From positions 26,255-90,254 of the forward strand of contig CAWUIO010000009.1 in assembly GCA_963922455.1 (NCBI GenBank): DNA of 64,000 nt, given 5' to 3'. Made by a program: the position numbers and the translations under genes. Shown here in pieces: positions 17,236 to 25,730 of the stretch. Every line of letters starts with the position of its first letter. Position 1 is the first letter of the stretch. The notes beneath the pieces were generated by a model. That model did no database searches and was not told where the DNA came from. It saw only the letters and a program-made list of their open reading frames with translations. This DNA comes from CAWUIO01 sp963922455 (lineage in GTDB: Bacteria > Bacteroidota > Bacteroidia > Cytophagales > Microscillaceae).

Positions 17236-18264
17236 ATGAGTTTGCCAGGGAATGTACAAAAGATTTTAATCATTCAAACCGCATTTTTGGGCGATGTGGT
17301 TTTGGCTACGGTCCTAATTGAAAAATTAAAAAAGCAATATCCCAATGCCCAGATAGACTTCTTGCTCCGAAAAGGCAATGAAAGCCTATTGAGAGGGCAT
17401 CCGCGGCTCCGCCAGGTGCTCATTTGGGATAAAAGAAAAGATAAATACCGCAATGCCCGGAAAATTATTGGGCAAATCCGGCGGGAACGTTACGATGTGC
17501 TCTTCACTTTGCAGAGGTTTGCTAGTGGCGGTCTTTTCACCCTTTTTTCTGGGGCCCGACATACCCGGGGCTTCCGTAAAAATCCTCTTTCGTTTGCTTT
17601 TAGCCAGGCAATAGCCCATCAATTTGGAGAAGGTATCCACGAGGTAGACCGCAATATCCAACTCTTGGAAGGTTTTAGTGATTCTGAGAGAATCCGGCCA
17701 AAACTTTATCCTCAGGAAGCAGACTACCAAGCCGTAGAAAAATTTAAAAGGCTGCCCTATCTATGCTTGGCCCCAGCCTCGGTATGGCATACTAAGCAAT
17801 TCCCGGCTTCCCAATGGGAGAAGTTTATCCGGGAAATACCCCAGGACTACGTGATCTATTTACTAGGAAGCCCATCCGACCAGGAGCTTTGTGCATCTAT
17901 TCGTCAAAACTCCGATCCTGACCGGGTAAGCAACTTGGCCGGTCAGCTGGGTTTACTGGCCTCTGCAGCCTTGATGGAGCACGCTCAAATGAATTTTGTC
18001 AATGACTCGGCGCCTATGCACCTTGCATCGGCGATGAATGCCCCGGTTTGTGCTATCTTTTGCTCTACCATTCCCGAATTTGGCTTTGGCCCCTTATCAG
18101 AAACTCGGTATATCGTAGAAGTAAAAGAGTCATTAGCTTGTCGGCCTTGTGGTTTACATGGCAAACGGGCCTGTCCGGAAGGCCATTTCCGTTGTGCTTT
18201 GGATATAGATATCCGGCAACTCTTGGATTGTATCCCTCCGCTACCCACTTCCCGCCCCCAATAG
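17236..18264 (+). CDS. Family 9 glycosyltransferase (heptosyltransferase-like)
   Basis: A 342-residue GT9 protein related to LPS core heptosyltransferases (WaaC/WaaF). The N-terminal KILIIQTAFLGDVVLATVLIEKL is diagnostic. LAPASVWHTKQFPASQWEKF is the donor-binding region, and FVNDSAPMHLASAMNAPVCAIF is the conserved C-terminal loop that contacts the nucleotide sugar. It is probably cytoplasmic, attached to the inner-membrane face, and adds a heptose or similar sugar to lipid A core. The following LRR gene starts 10 bp after its stop. Confidence 0.88.
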   Translation: MSLPGNVQKILIIQTAFLGDVVLATVLIEKLKKQYPNAQIDFLLRKGNESLLRGHPRLRQVLIWDKRKDKYRNARKIIGQIRRERYDVLFTLQRFASGGLFTLFSGARHTRGFRKNPLSFAFSQAIAHQFGEGIHEVDRNIQLLEGFSDSERIRPKLYPQEADYQAVEKFKRLPYLCLAPASVWHTKQFPASQWEKFIREIPQDYVIYLLGSPSDQELCASIRQNSDPDRVSNLAGQLGLLASAALMEHAQMNFVNDSAPMHLASAMNAPVCAIFCSTIPEFGFGPLSETRYIVEVKESLACRPCGLHGKRACPEGHFRCALDIDIRQLLDCIPPLPTSRPQ

Positions 18265-18274
18265 CCTTTTGATT

Positions 18275-18832
18275 ATGCCTGCTTCCTCCTCGCTTGAGAA
18301 ACTTAAAAATGTATTATGCTCGGATAATCCCCAGCTCCAGCTTTTGGGTTTGCAGATGGCCGAGGGAGGACTCTTGACCGATGAAGTCAGAAAAATCATA
18401 TCTAAAGATCCTAAAAAGGTATTGCTTTGCTTGGAGCATAATTTTCTCGGTATTTTGAGCAGCATTCAGTTTTTGTATCTACGTTGGCTCTACTTGGAAG
18501 CACTTCCCGACTCAGCCGGTTCTCTACAAAAGCTGATTATGCTGGATATGGCCTATAATAACTTTTCGGAGCTTCCCCTCATCCTTACCCGCCTTGGAGG
18601 CCTGAAAAAGTTAAGACTGCCCAACAACCCCATACAGCATGTACCTGCCGCCATTGGCCGTATGTTGGGCCTGGAAGAGCTGGATCTTCGGGACAATCAG
18701 TTGCGCAACTTACCCATGGAGCTTTACCAGCTCCCACGCTTGCAAAAGGTATTTGTACAAGGTAATCCTTTGAGTGAGGCTTGTAAAAAGAAGATGCTGC
18801 CCTTGGTGGGGAGTGGGGTGTTGGAGTGGTAA
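18275..18832 (+). CDS. Leucine-rich-repeat protein
   Basis: A 185-residue protein without signal peptide or TM helix. After an N-terminal helical part come about five 23-residue leucine-rich repeats of the LxxLPxxL type: LEALPDSAGSLQKL, FSELPLILTRLGGL, IQHVPAAIGRMLGL and LRNLPMELYQLPRL. It ends with a short cap (QGNPLSEACKKKMLPL). Such LRRs are usually protein-interaction modules. I used the ATG at 18275, two codons inside a TTG-started frame. It likely shares a transcript with the glycosyltransferase gene. Function not predictable. Confidence 0.8.
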   Translation: MPASSSLEKLKNVLCSDNPQLQLLGLQMAEGGLLTDEVRKIISKDPKKVLLCLEHNFLGILSSIQFLYLRWLYLEALPDSAGSLQKLIMLDMAYNNFSELPLILTRLGGLKKLRLPNNPIQHVPAAIGRMLGLEELDLRDNQLRNLPMELYQLPRLQKVFVQGNPLSEACKKKMLPLVGSGVLEW

Positions 18833-18845
18833 TGGTAGGTTTAAT

Positions 18846-19907
18846 TCATTTTTTAACTAAATAAAAAGTCCAGTTGTCTTTAATTTTTAACTCTGTACGT
18901 ATAGTAATATCCGTTTTTGCCTTTACTGTTATAGAATCATAAGCTTTTTTGTTCACCTGGATTTCAATGATTTGCTCCTTATAAAACACACCTTTATTAT
19001 CCTTTACTATTAAAAAATCACCTTTCTTTATTAAGTAGTTATCTATTTGAAAACCAAGTATTTTTCTATCCCAGACTTGGTGAACTACCTTAATTTCTTG
19101 ATATAAGTATTTGGTTTCTTGTTCAATGTAATTCACATTTAAAGCTCTAAATAACGCTTTACAATAAGACCTCATAAAAATAATCACATCTTCAATTGAG
19201 GACTTATCTAGTATATCATCAACATCAATTCCATGTGCAATTTCGTTCCTTCTTCTAACTAAATCATCGATTTTAGCATAAAATATTGAGGGTTCCATAG
19301 AGGCGATCCCCTTTTCAAATAGTCCTATTGCATTTGTAAAGTGTTCATCTTTTCCTAAATATTCGTCCAGATTGATATGCAAGCGATTAAATATTTCGCA
19401 AATTTTTTTGTGTCTTAAATTACCAGCTTGAATAGTGAAGGCATCAGTATTAAGCTCGTAATTTTTAGGATTTTTCAAACAGTCGTTTAACTTTTCAAGT
19501 ATCTCTTCTTTCTTTAAATGCTCATATTTGTCCCAACGTTTCTCGAGTATCATACTTATCAACCTATTTGAGAATTCAAAATGATTTTCTTTAAATGATA
19601 ACTCATCATATGGAACTATTTTAGAGACTTTGTACAAGTACTCTCCTATCCAGATTGACACAAACCTTTCTAAAACACCATAAATAAAAATAATGATAAC
19701 TTTGTATTCAAAAATCTTTTTATCTGCCCTGAATTCAGTTGATTTATGATTTTGTTGAAATTGAGTTAAAAGTCGTCGTGTCTGCTCAGTGTCATTGTCT
19801 GAGAGTGAATGTTCAATAATTTTATTAACTGATTGAACATGGTTCATATAAAAATATATTTTTTGTATTTCTTTTCCGAACTCTTCGAGTAATTCAACAT
19901 TCATCAC
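18846..19907 (-). CDS. HEPN-domain protein (MAE_28990/MAE_18760-like), putative RNase partner of DUF262
   Basis: A 353-residue mainly helical protein. The motif RRRNEIAHG places the HEPN Rx4H catalytic pair at Arg220 and His225, as in MAE_28990/MAE_18760-type HEPN RNases. A C-terminal part (about 270-353) is beta-rich. Its start overlaps the stop region of the upstream DUF262 gene by 1 bp, so the two are translationally coupled. The pair is strikingly AT-rich compared with its neighbours, consistent with transfer. HEPN proteins often cleave RNA in toxin-antitoxin and abortive-infection systems. That role here is inference from motif and context. Confidence 0.72.
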   Translation of the reverse strand: MMNVELLEEFGKEIQKIYFYMNHVQSVNKIIEHSLSDNDTEQTRRLLTQFQQNHKSTEFRADKKIFEYKVIIIFIYGVLERFVSIWIGEYLYKVSKIVPYDELSFKENHFEFSNRLISMILEKRWDKYEHLKKEEILEKLNDCLKNPKNYELNTDAFTIQAGNLRHKKICEIFNRLHINLDEYLGKDEHFTNAIGLFEKGIASMEPSIFYAKIDDLVRRRNEIAHGIDVDDILDKSSIEDVIIFMRSYCKALFRALNVNYIEQETKYLYQEIKVVHQVWDRKILGFQIDNYLIKKGDFLIVKDNKGVFYKEQIIEIQVNKKAYDSITVKAKTDITIRTELKIKDNWTFYLVKK

Positions 19908-21166
19908 TAATTTTTTTGATCTTTGGATATGAAAGCTTCTAAAAAAGCTCTGAAATAATCTATCCTGGCTTGGACATTATTTTTGTGATTATACCTCCCA
20001 TCAAATAATTTTGATTCATGGCTACTTTCTTGATCAAGAATTTCCCCAAGACCGTAAAACTTATCACAAATAGCATATTTCTTGTCTAGAAAGACTTGCT
20101 TATGTTGAGTATTTTGAGAGAATGCTTGCATCAATCCATCATACATTGTTTTTGTAGGAGATTTGTATTTTTTACCCGGAAGCAGAAAGGCATTTTGCCC
20201 TAAAATCTTAAAAATGAGTTCAATAGTATCTAAGAAAATATTTTTTAAATTAATCAAGGTTGAGTCGGGAAATTCATTAGCATTTTTTAAGTATTGATCT
20301 AAAAACAAGTCTAATTGCCCCCCCCAATGTTCTAAATGTCTATATGCAAAAAAGCGCAGTACTAACTCTACATCTTGCATTTTTCTGTAAGACTCGATTG
20401 TACTTACTGAATAGGTTGTCTCCTTAATTTCGTCCTCGCTTTTGAAAAGTAATTCCTCGATTTCACTTTCCAGTGGATAATGCCATAATTTCCTAAACGA
20501 ATCGTTTTGAGCCAGCTCTATACATAATTTATTAAACTTACCGCTCAACAGTGCATTACGCATTTCTTGAGAGGTTAATTTTTCTCCACCACTATTCAAC
20601 CTACCAAACACAATTTTTTTTAGGAATTCTGCCTCTTGTTCAGATTTTGCAGTTTCTTCAAGTAAGACAATGGAGGATAAATAACGCCTATCAATACCCG
20701 CTTTAACATTTTTAGGTAATTCGCTATATTTTTTACCATTTAGTTCTCGCCAATATTCAAGTCCTTCCAAGCTAAATTTATCTTCGTAAAAATCACGGAT
20801 CGTTGTTAATCTCTGTTGGCCATCCATGACCTCATATATTGCATATTCCACCTCATATAAAAAGATTGGTGGTATAGGTACATTGATAATAAATGATTCG
20901 ATCAATAATGATTTCCGACGGTTATCCCAACGTTTACGTCTCTGGTATTCTGGATTTAAGGTATACTTCTTTTTCCCATCAGTTTCACTATTAAGAGTCG
21001 ATATGATCGAGTGAAGGTCTATTCGCCCTTGTTCCGTAACAATTCGCATCTCACCCTTCCTATATTTATCATTTATTTCTTGTTCTGATAAAAGATTCTT
21101 TTCTAGTTCAGAAGCTTTCAGATTAAATTTCTCCCCATCAACTAAATAGGTAACATTATCTTCCAT
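19907..21166 (-). CDS. DUF262 (GmrS/ParB-like) domain protein
   Basis: A 419-residue protein with the DUF262 core: NPEYQRRKRW at about 71-80 and the nucleotide-site signature DGQQRLT at 115-121, then IVFGRLNSGGEKLTSQEMRNALL. DUF262 is a ParB/Srx-like NTPase domain found in the modification-dependent restriction enzyme GmrSD and in BrxU. No GmrD-type HNH domain (DUF1524) is recognisable; the last ~200 residues are helical. It is coupled to a HEPN gene, so DNA or nucleotide sensing may control RNA cleavage. AT-rich base composition supports an island. The defence role is inferred. Confidence 0.82.
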   Translation of the reverse strand: MEDNVTYLVDGEKFNLKASELEKNLLSEQEINDKYRKGEMRIVTEQGRIDLHSIISTLNSETDGKKKYTLNPEYQRRKRWDNRRKSLLIESFIINVPIPPIFLYEVEYAIYEVMDGQQRLTTIRDFYEDKFSLEGLEYWRELNGKKYSELPKNVKAGIDRRYLSSIVLLEETAKSEQEAEFLKKIVFGRLNSGGEKLTSQEMRNALLSGKFNKLCIELAQNDSFRKLWHYPLESEIEELLFKSEDEIKETTYSVSTIESYRKMQDVELVLRFFAYRHLEHWGGQLDLFLDQYLKNANEFPDSTLINLKNIFLDTIELIFKILGQNAFLLPGKKYKSPTKTMYDGLMQAFSQNTQHKQVFLDKKYAICDKFYGLGEILDQESSHESKLFDGRYNHKNNVQARIDYFRAFLEAFISKDQKN

Positions 21167-21360
21167 TTTTCCTCAAAAAATTAGTCTTCAATTAATTATT
21201 TATCATGTCCGTAGTGATAGATTGCCTTGGGGCTTAACGCTAATATACTAAACATTTTCTCACGTAAAGCCTAAAAATTACACAATATTTGTTAGTAACT
21301 CTAATTCCTATTTATACACTCTATTTTTATTTTTTCTTTTAAATCTTCCTATTTTGAAGG

Positions 21361-21494
21361 TCGGCTTAGGGATAGAGCGGCCTGTTTGAGCTCGTGGGGG
21401 CCTTGGGCGTAAAGGCAGCGAGTAGCGAAAGCCCGGCCCGCGCCGGCAGAAAATTATCCTAGCGGCCTATTTTTCTCAAGCGCGGGAAAGCCCC
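21361..21494 (-). repeat. Structured intergenic repeat, copy R5
   Basis: A ~134-bp copy in minus orientation downstream of dxs, immediately beyond its hairpin terminator, and upstream of the DUF262 gene. Main stem CCCGCGC/GCGCGGG with a ~36-bp unique loop. It forms the GC-rich border between the dxs region and the AT-rich DUF262/HEPN pair. The 21167-21360 stretch is AT-rich promoter-like sequence with nothing else recognised. Confidence 0.92.
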
Positions 21495-21501
21495 ATAAAA
21501 A

Positions 21502-21534
21502 AAACCAGGTGAGCTTTAAATGCTCACCCGGTTT
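21502..21534 (-). terminator. Rho-independent terminator of dxs
   Basis: An inverted repeat (minus strand AAACCGGGTGAGC, short loop, GCTCACCTGGTTT) is followed on the minus strand by a run of T residues, 32 bp past the dxs stop. Confidence 0.8.
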
Positions 21535-21565
21535 CGATAAGTAAAAACTAAACTATGAGATGAAG

Positions 21566-23488
21566 CTAAGATAAGACGGTCTGTGCCGCCAGCTGTTTAA
21601 CAGCGTCTTGAATATGCTCCGGACCAAATCCGGATTCTTTATGAAGCTCTTGTTGCGTACCGTGTTCGTATATTTGATCGCCAATACCCAGGCGTTTTAC
21701 TTGGGCTTGGTAGCCGTGTTCGGCCATAAATTCTAGTATTGCCGAGCCAAAACCGCCCATTAGAGCGCCGTCTTCGACCGTTACCACCTTATCAAACTTA
21801 CCAAATACCTCGTGTAGCATAGCTTCATCGAGAGGTTTGACAAATCGCATATCATAATGAGCTGGCTGGAGGCCTTCGCTCATCAATCCTTGGCAGGCTT
21901 CCACGGCGTAGTTACCCATATGGCCAATCGTCAAGATTGCTACATCTTCCCCGTCTTGGATCTGGCGGCCCGTACCGATGGCTACTTTTTCAAAAGGAGT
22001 GCGCCACTCGGGCATCACCCCTTGCCCGCGAGGGTAGCGAATAGTAATCGCCTTTTTCAACTCTTTAAATTCATCCTGGGAGGCGGTAAACATCAGGTTT
22101 CGGAGCTCTTGCTCATTCATAGGAGCACATACGATCATATTGGGGATGCATCGCATATAAGATAGGTCATAGGCTCCGTGGTGGGTAGGCCCGTCGGCTC
22201 CCGCAAAACCGGCCCGGTCTAGGCAGAAGATTACCGGTAATTCCTGAATGCAAACATCGTGGATCACTTGATCGTAGGCACGCTGCATAAAGGTGGAGTA
22301 GATATTACAAAAGACCGTCATTCCTTGAGTGGCCAAGCCGGCAGAAACGGTTACGGCGTGTTGCTCGGCAATCCCGACATCGATGGCCCGCTCGGGCATG
22401 GCCTTCATCATGATATTGAGGGAAGAACCACTGGGCATAGCCGGGGTGATCCCCATGATTTTTTCATTGCTTTGGGCCAGCTCCAGGATGGTTTCTCCAA
22501 ATACTTTTTGGTACTTGGGAGGCTGGGGCTTATCAAATTTTTTCTTATGAATTTCGCCACTAATTTTGTCAAAAGTACCCGGGGCGTGCCATTTGGTTTG
22601 GTCTTGCTCGGCCAATTCAAAGCCTTTACCTTTGACTGTGACACAGTGCAGTAGCTTGGGGCCTGGAATTTCTTTCAAGTCATTGAGCACACTCACCATA
22701 TGGTTGATGTCGTGGCCATCTACCGGACCGAAGTAGCGTATGTTCAAAGACTCAAACAGGTTACTTTCTCGCAGTACAGTGCCTTTGATAGCCGATTCTA
22801 CTTTGGAGGCAACCTGTTGGAAACGGCCAAAACGCTTAAATTTCCCTAAGATTTTCCAGATTTCATCCCGAAAACGATTGTAGGTCTGCGAGGTCGTGAC
22901 ATCCGTGAGATAGTCTTTTAAGGCCCCCACATTAGGGTCAATCGACATACAATTATCATTCAAGATGATCAAGAGGTTGGTATCGGATACCCCGGCGTGG
23001 TTCATACCCTCAAAGGCAATTCCCCCAGTCATCGCTCCATCTCCGATGATGGCAATGTGCTGGCGATCTTCCCCTTTTTGCTTGGAGGCCAGGGCCATCC
23101 CTAAGGCAGCCGATATAGAGGTAGAGGAGTGTCCTACCCCAAAGGCATCGTATTCGCTTTCTTTACGCTTAGGAAATCCGGAGATCCCCTTGTATTTCCG
23201 ATTGGTGTGGAATACGTCCCTACGTCCCGTCAAGATTTTGTGCCCATAGGCTTGATGGCCTACGTCCCACACTAAGGGGTCGTCGGGTGTATTGAATACA
23301 TAATGGAGGGCAACGCTGAGTTCTACAACGCCAAGGCTCGCCCCAAAATGGCCTCCAAAAACGGAGACGTGATCAATAATAAATTGTCTTAACTCTTTGC
23401 AAACCTGATAAAGCTCAGAGGGTGGCAACTTGCGCAAGTCCTCCGGCTTATTGATTTGACTTAATAATTTTCCAGGCTCTATCAACAT
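21566..23488 (-). CDS. dxs: 1-deoxy-D-xylulose-5-phosphate synthase
   Basis: A ~640-residue thiamine-diphosphate enzyme that condenses pyruvate and glyceraldehyde 3-phosphate, first step of the MEP pathway and a supply of DXP for thiamine and pyridoxal synthesis. Seen are DVGHQAYGHKILTGRR, the ThDP/Mg2+ motif GDGAMTGG with downstream NDN, the transketolase-like DRAGFAGADGPTHHG and a complete C-terminal domain. I take the ATG at 23488, two codons inside a TTG-started frame. Length is normal for the family. A strong hairpin terminator follows. IspG of the same pathway is encoded about 10 kb away. Confidence 0.97.
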   Translation of the reverse strand: MLIEPGKLLSQINKPEDLRKLPPSELYQVCKELRQFIIDHVSVFGGHFGASLGVVELSVALHYVFNTPDDPLVWDVGHQAYGHKILTGRRDVFHTNRKYKGISGFPKRKESEYDAFGVGHSSTSISAALGMALASKQKGEDRQHIAIIGDGAMTGGIAFEGMNHAGVSDTNLLIILNDNCMSIDPNVGALKDYLTDVTTSQTYNRFRDEIWKILGKFKRFGRFQQVASKVESAIKGTVLRESNLFESLNIRYFGPVDGHDINHMVSVLNDLKEIPGPKLLHCVTVKGKGFELAEQDQTKWHAPGTFDKISGEIHKKKFDKPQPPKYQKVFGETILELAQSNEKIMGITPAMPSGSSLNIMMKAMPERAIDVGIAEQHAVTVSAGLATQGMTVFCNIYSTFMQRAYDQVIHDVCIQELPVIFCLDRAGFAGADGPTHHGAYDLSYMRCIPNMIVCAPMNEQELRNLMFTASQDEFKELKKAITIRYPRGQGVMPEWRTPFEKVAIGTGRQIQDGEDVAILTIGHMGNYAVEACQGLMSEGLQPAHYDMRFVKPLDEAMLHEVFGKFDKVVTVEDGALMGGFGSAILEFMAEHGYQAQVKRLGIGDQIYEHGTQQELHKESGFGPEHIQDAVKQLAAQTVLS

Positions 23489-23741
23489 GGTCAATACATT
23501 TAATAAAATAGATTAGCATAGGCTGCTTCAATACAAACAAGAATCCTAGGTAAAAAAATCTTGTTGTGAGTAATTGGATGCGGGTTTGACTTAAAACGTA
23601 TTCCTATGCTTTTAGTAAAGTTAGGGTTTTATAAAGCTTAACAGATTATACAATATTAATGTTTGACACTCGATTCATGAAATTTTTTTGCTTAAAGCTA
23701 TACATTGCGGCTCAAATCAAGGGCAAAATCGGCTTTTTATG

Positions 23742-23749
23742 TATTTTTG
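23742..23749 (+). promoter_or_regulatory. Candidate -7 box for scpA
   Basis: TATTTTTG fits TAnnTTTG and ends 24 bp before the scpA GTG start. No clear -33 TTG was found. Confidence 0.33.
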
Positions 23750-23773
23750 CAAACATTTTAAACCCCGGATAGC

Positions 23774-24541
23774 GTGAGTTTTGAAATTAGACTGCCTTTG
23801 TTTGAAGGCCCTTTCGACCTTTTACTATTTTTCATTGAGCGGAATGAGATTGATATTTATGATATCCCTATTAGTCAAATCACCGATGATTTTCTTGACT
23901 ATTTGCACCGTTTGGAGGAGATGAACATTGAGGTGGCCAGCGAATTTATTTTAGTAGCTGCCACGTTGATGAAAATCAAAGCCCGGATGCTCATCCCCGT
24001 GGACCCAAGCGATGAAGATGCCGAAGACCCCCGCCAAGAATTGGTTAATTATCTCTTAGAATATAAAAAATACAAATCGGTCCTGCCCTTATTTGAGGAG
24101 CTTGAAGAAATTGCCCAAAGCCGGGAAAGCCGGGGTAATATACACAAGGAGTTACAAGAAATTTCGGAGATCCACGTGGTAGACCTTGAGATGTACCGCC
24201 TAGACTTATATAAATTGCTCCGGATTTATGAGTCTGTCTTAAGTAGGGCCGATGAAAAGGCAAAAACCGGTCGCCATACCGTTATTCCGTATCCGTATAC
24301 CGTAGAAGGACAAAAGAACTACTTAATGCATCAACTGCAAAGGCAGAAAAGGCTCTCCTTTGTGGAGACCATGCAGGAGTACCAAAGTAAAATTGCGATA
24401 ATCTTCAACTTTCTGGCTATTTTGGAGTTATTACAAAACCGTTTAATTGATTTACAGCTAGGGGAGGGTTACAATAATTTTTGGATTGAAGCCCGCCCTC
24501 AAGAAGATGCCCCCGCTCCCAGCTTGGGTTTATCTGAATAA
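23774..24541 (+). CDS. scpA: Segregation and condensation protein A
   Basis: A 255-residue kleisin subunit of the SMC-ScpAB chromosome condensation complex. The N-terminal block EIRLPLFEGPFDLLLFFIERNEIDIYDIPI and the following ITDDFLDYL are hallmark ScpA sequence and bind the SMC neck. The C-terminal helical or winged-helix part contacts the other SMC head. The start is a GTG, supported by the exact position of the conserved N-terminus. The next gene (flippase-like) starts 15 bp after the stop, so they are probably co-transcribed. scpB is not in the window. Confidence 0.93.
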   Translation: MSFEIRLPLFEGPFDLLLFFIERNEIDIYDIPISQITDDFLDYLHRLEEMNIEVASEFILVAATLMKIKARMLIPVDPSDEDAEDPRQELVNYLLEYKKYKSVLPLFEELEEIAQSRESRGNIHKELQEISEIHVVDLEMYRLDLYKLLRIYESVLSRADEKAKTGRHTVIPYPYTVEGQKNYLMHQLQRQKRLSFVETMQEYQSKIAIIFNFLAILELLQNRLIDLQLGEGYNNFWIEARPQEDAPAPSLGLSE

Positions 24542-24556
24542 TGTACGAGCAAATTT

Positions 24557-25726
24557 ATGAGCAAAGCTTCCGATTCCAGCTCTCTTCTCACTAAAATGAG
24601 TCCCAGCCGGATTATCATTCCCATCCTGATTGGTTTAGGGGTGACGACCTATCTTATTTACCGTGATTTACAAAGCGAAGAAAACATCTTAGGAGATTTT
24701 TTAAACCCGGACTGGCTCTGGATGGGCTTGGCCCTGCTGGCCCTGATTTTCCGGGATGCCTTTTATATATACCGTATTCATTACCTCACCGACCGGCAAT
24801 TGAGTTGGACCGGTAGTTTTTATACCATTATTCTATGGGAATTTTCTTCGGCCCTGAGCCCAACCGCGGTGGGAGGTACCGCCGTCGCTTCCTTTTTGTT
24901 GATGAAAGAAGGAATTACCTTTGGGAAGTCCTTGGCCTACGTTTTGGTTTCGGCCATTTTGGATAACTCCTACTTTATTGTCTTTGGGGGTATTGTTTTA
25001 ATCCTCAATGGCCTGGGAGCCTTTCCTCAAGGAGATATTTTTTACCTGGATGCAGCCGGCACCAGCTACTCTCAGACTTTCAAAGTAGCCTTTTTTGTGA
25101 GTTACTCGGTTATCGCCCTGTATAATGTATTGATGATGTATGGTTTGTTTGTACGGCCTCAGTTCATCAAGTCCTTATTTGTGTGGGTAACTTCATTTGC
25201 CTGGTTTAAGCGCTGGCAGCCTGCCGCTGCGAAGCAGGGAGAAGAGCTAGTCATTGCTTCGTCTGAATTAAAAGGAAAGGGATTTTTGTATTGGAGTCGG
25301 GCGATTTTCTCCACCGTTTTCATTTGGACGGCCCGCTACTTTATTGTCAACTGTCTGATAGCTGCCTACGGAAGTTTATTCTTCCCGGACCATGTCCTTA
25401 TTTTATCGCGGCACGTATTACTTTGGGTGATTCTCATTTTTAGTGTCACCCCGGGAGCGGCCGGTTTGGCCGAATTGGCCTTCAAAAGCTTTTTCATTCA
25501 ATTCGCCGGGGGGATGTCAACGATCATTGCGGTGCTGTGGCGCTTATTTACTTATTACCTTTATTTATTGCTAGGTACCATCTTTTTGCCCTTATGGATC
25601 AAAAGAGTATATTACCAAGCAGATGATGCCCTCGCTGATGAACAAGAGGCAGCATTGGCCGAGGCCCTGGATGGGTCAAGGGGGATGATTGATTCAGAAA
25701 AAAAGAAGGACTCTTCAATAAAATAA
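24557..25726 (+). CDS. YbhN/AglD-like lysylphosphatidylglycerol synthase TM-region protein
   Basis: A 389-residue integral membrane protein with about eight to nine hydrophobic helices. Motifs such as WEFSSALSPTAVGGTAVASFLLMKEGITFGKS and VTPGAAGLAELAFKSFF match the UPF0104/YbhN (MprF flippase-related) superfamily, in which the SP..GG and PG..G.E motifs line the transport path. Members flip lipids or are of unknown role. No synthetase domain is fused, so lysyl-lipid synthesis is not implied. The C-terminal ~40 residues are cytoplasmic, charged and low complexity. Co-oriented with scpA. Confidence 0.83.
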   Translation: MSKASDSSSLLTKMSPSRIIIPILIGLGVTTYLIYRDLQSEENILGDFLNPDWLWMGLALLALIFRDAFYIYRIHYLTDRQLSWTGSFYTIILWEFSSALSPTAVGGTAVASFLLMKEGITFGKSLAYVLVSAILDNSYFIVFGGIVLILNGLGAFPQGDIFYLDAAGTSYSQTFKVAFFVSYSVIALYNVLMMYGLFVRPQFIKSLFVWVTSFAWFKRWQPAAAKQGEELVIASSELKGKGFLYWSRAIFSTVFIWTARYFIVNCLIAAYGSLFFPDHVLILSRHVLLWVILIFSVTPGAAGLAELAFKSFFIQFAGGMSTIIAVLWRLFTYYLYLLLGTIFLPLWIKRVYYQADDALADEQEAALAEALDGSRGMIDSEKKKDSSIK

Positions 25727-25730
25727 AGAC

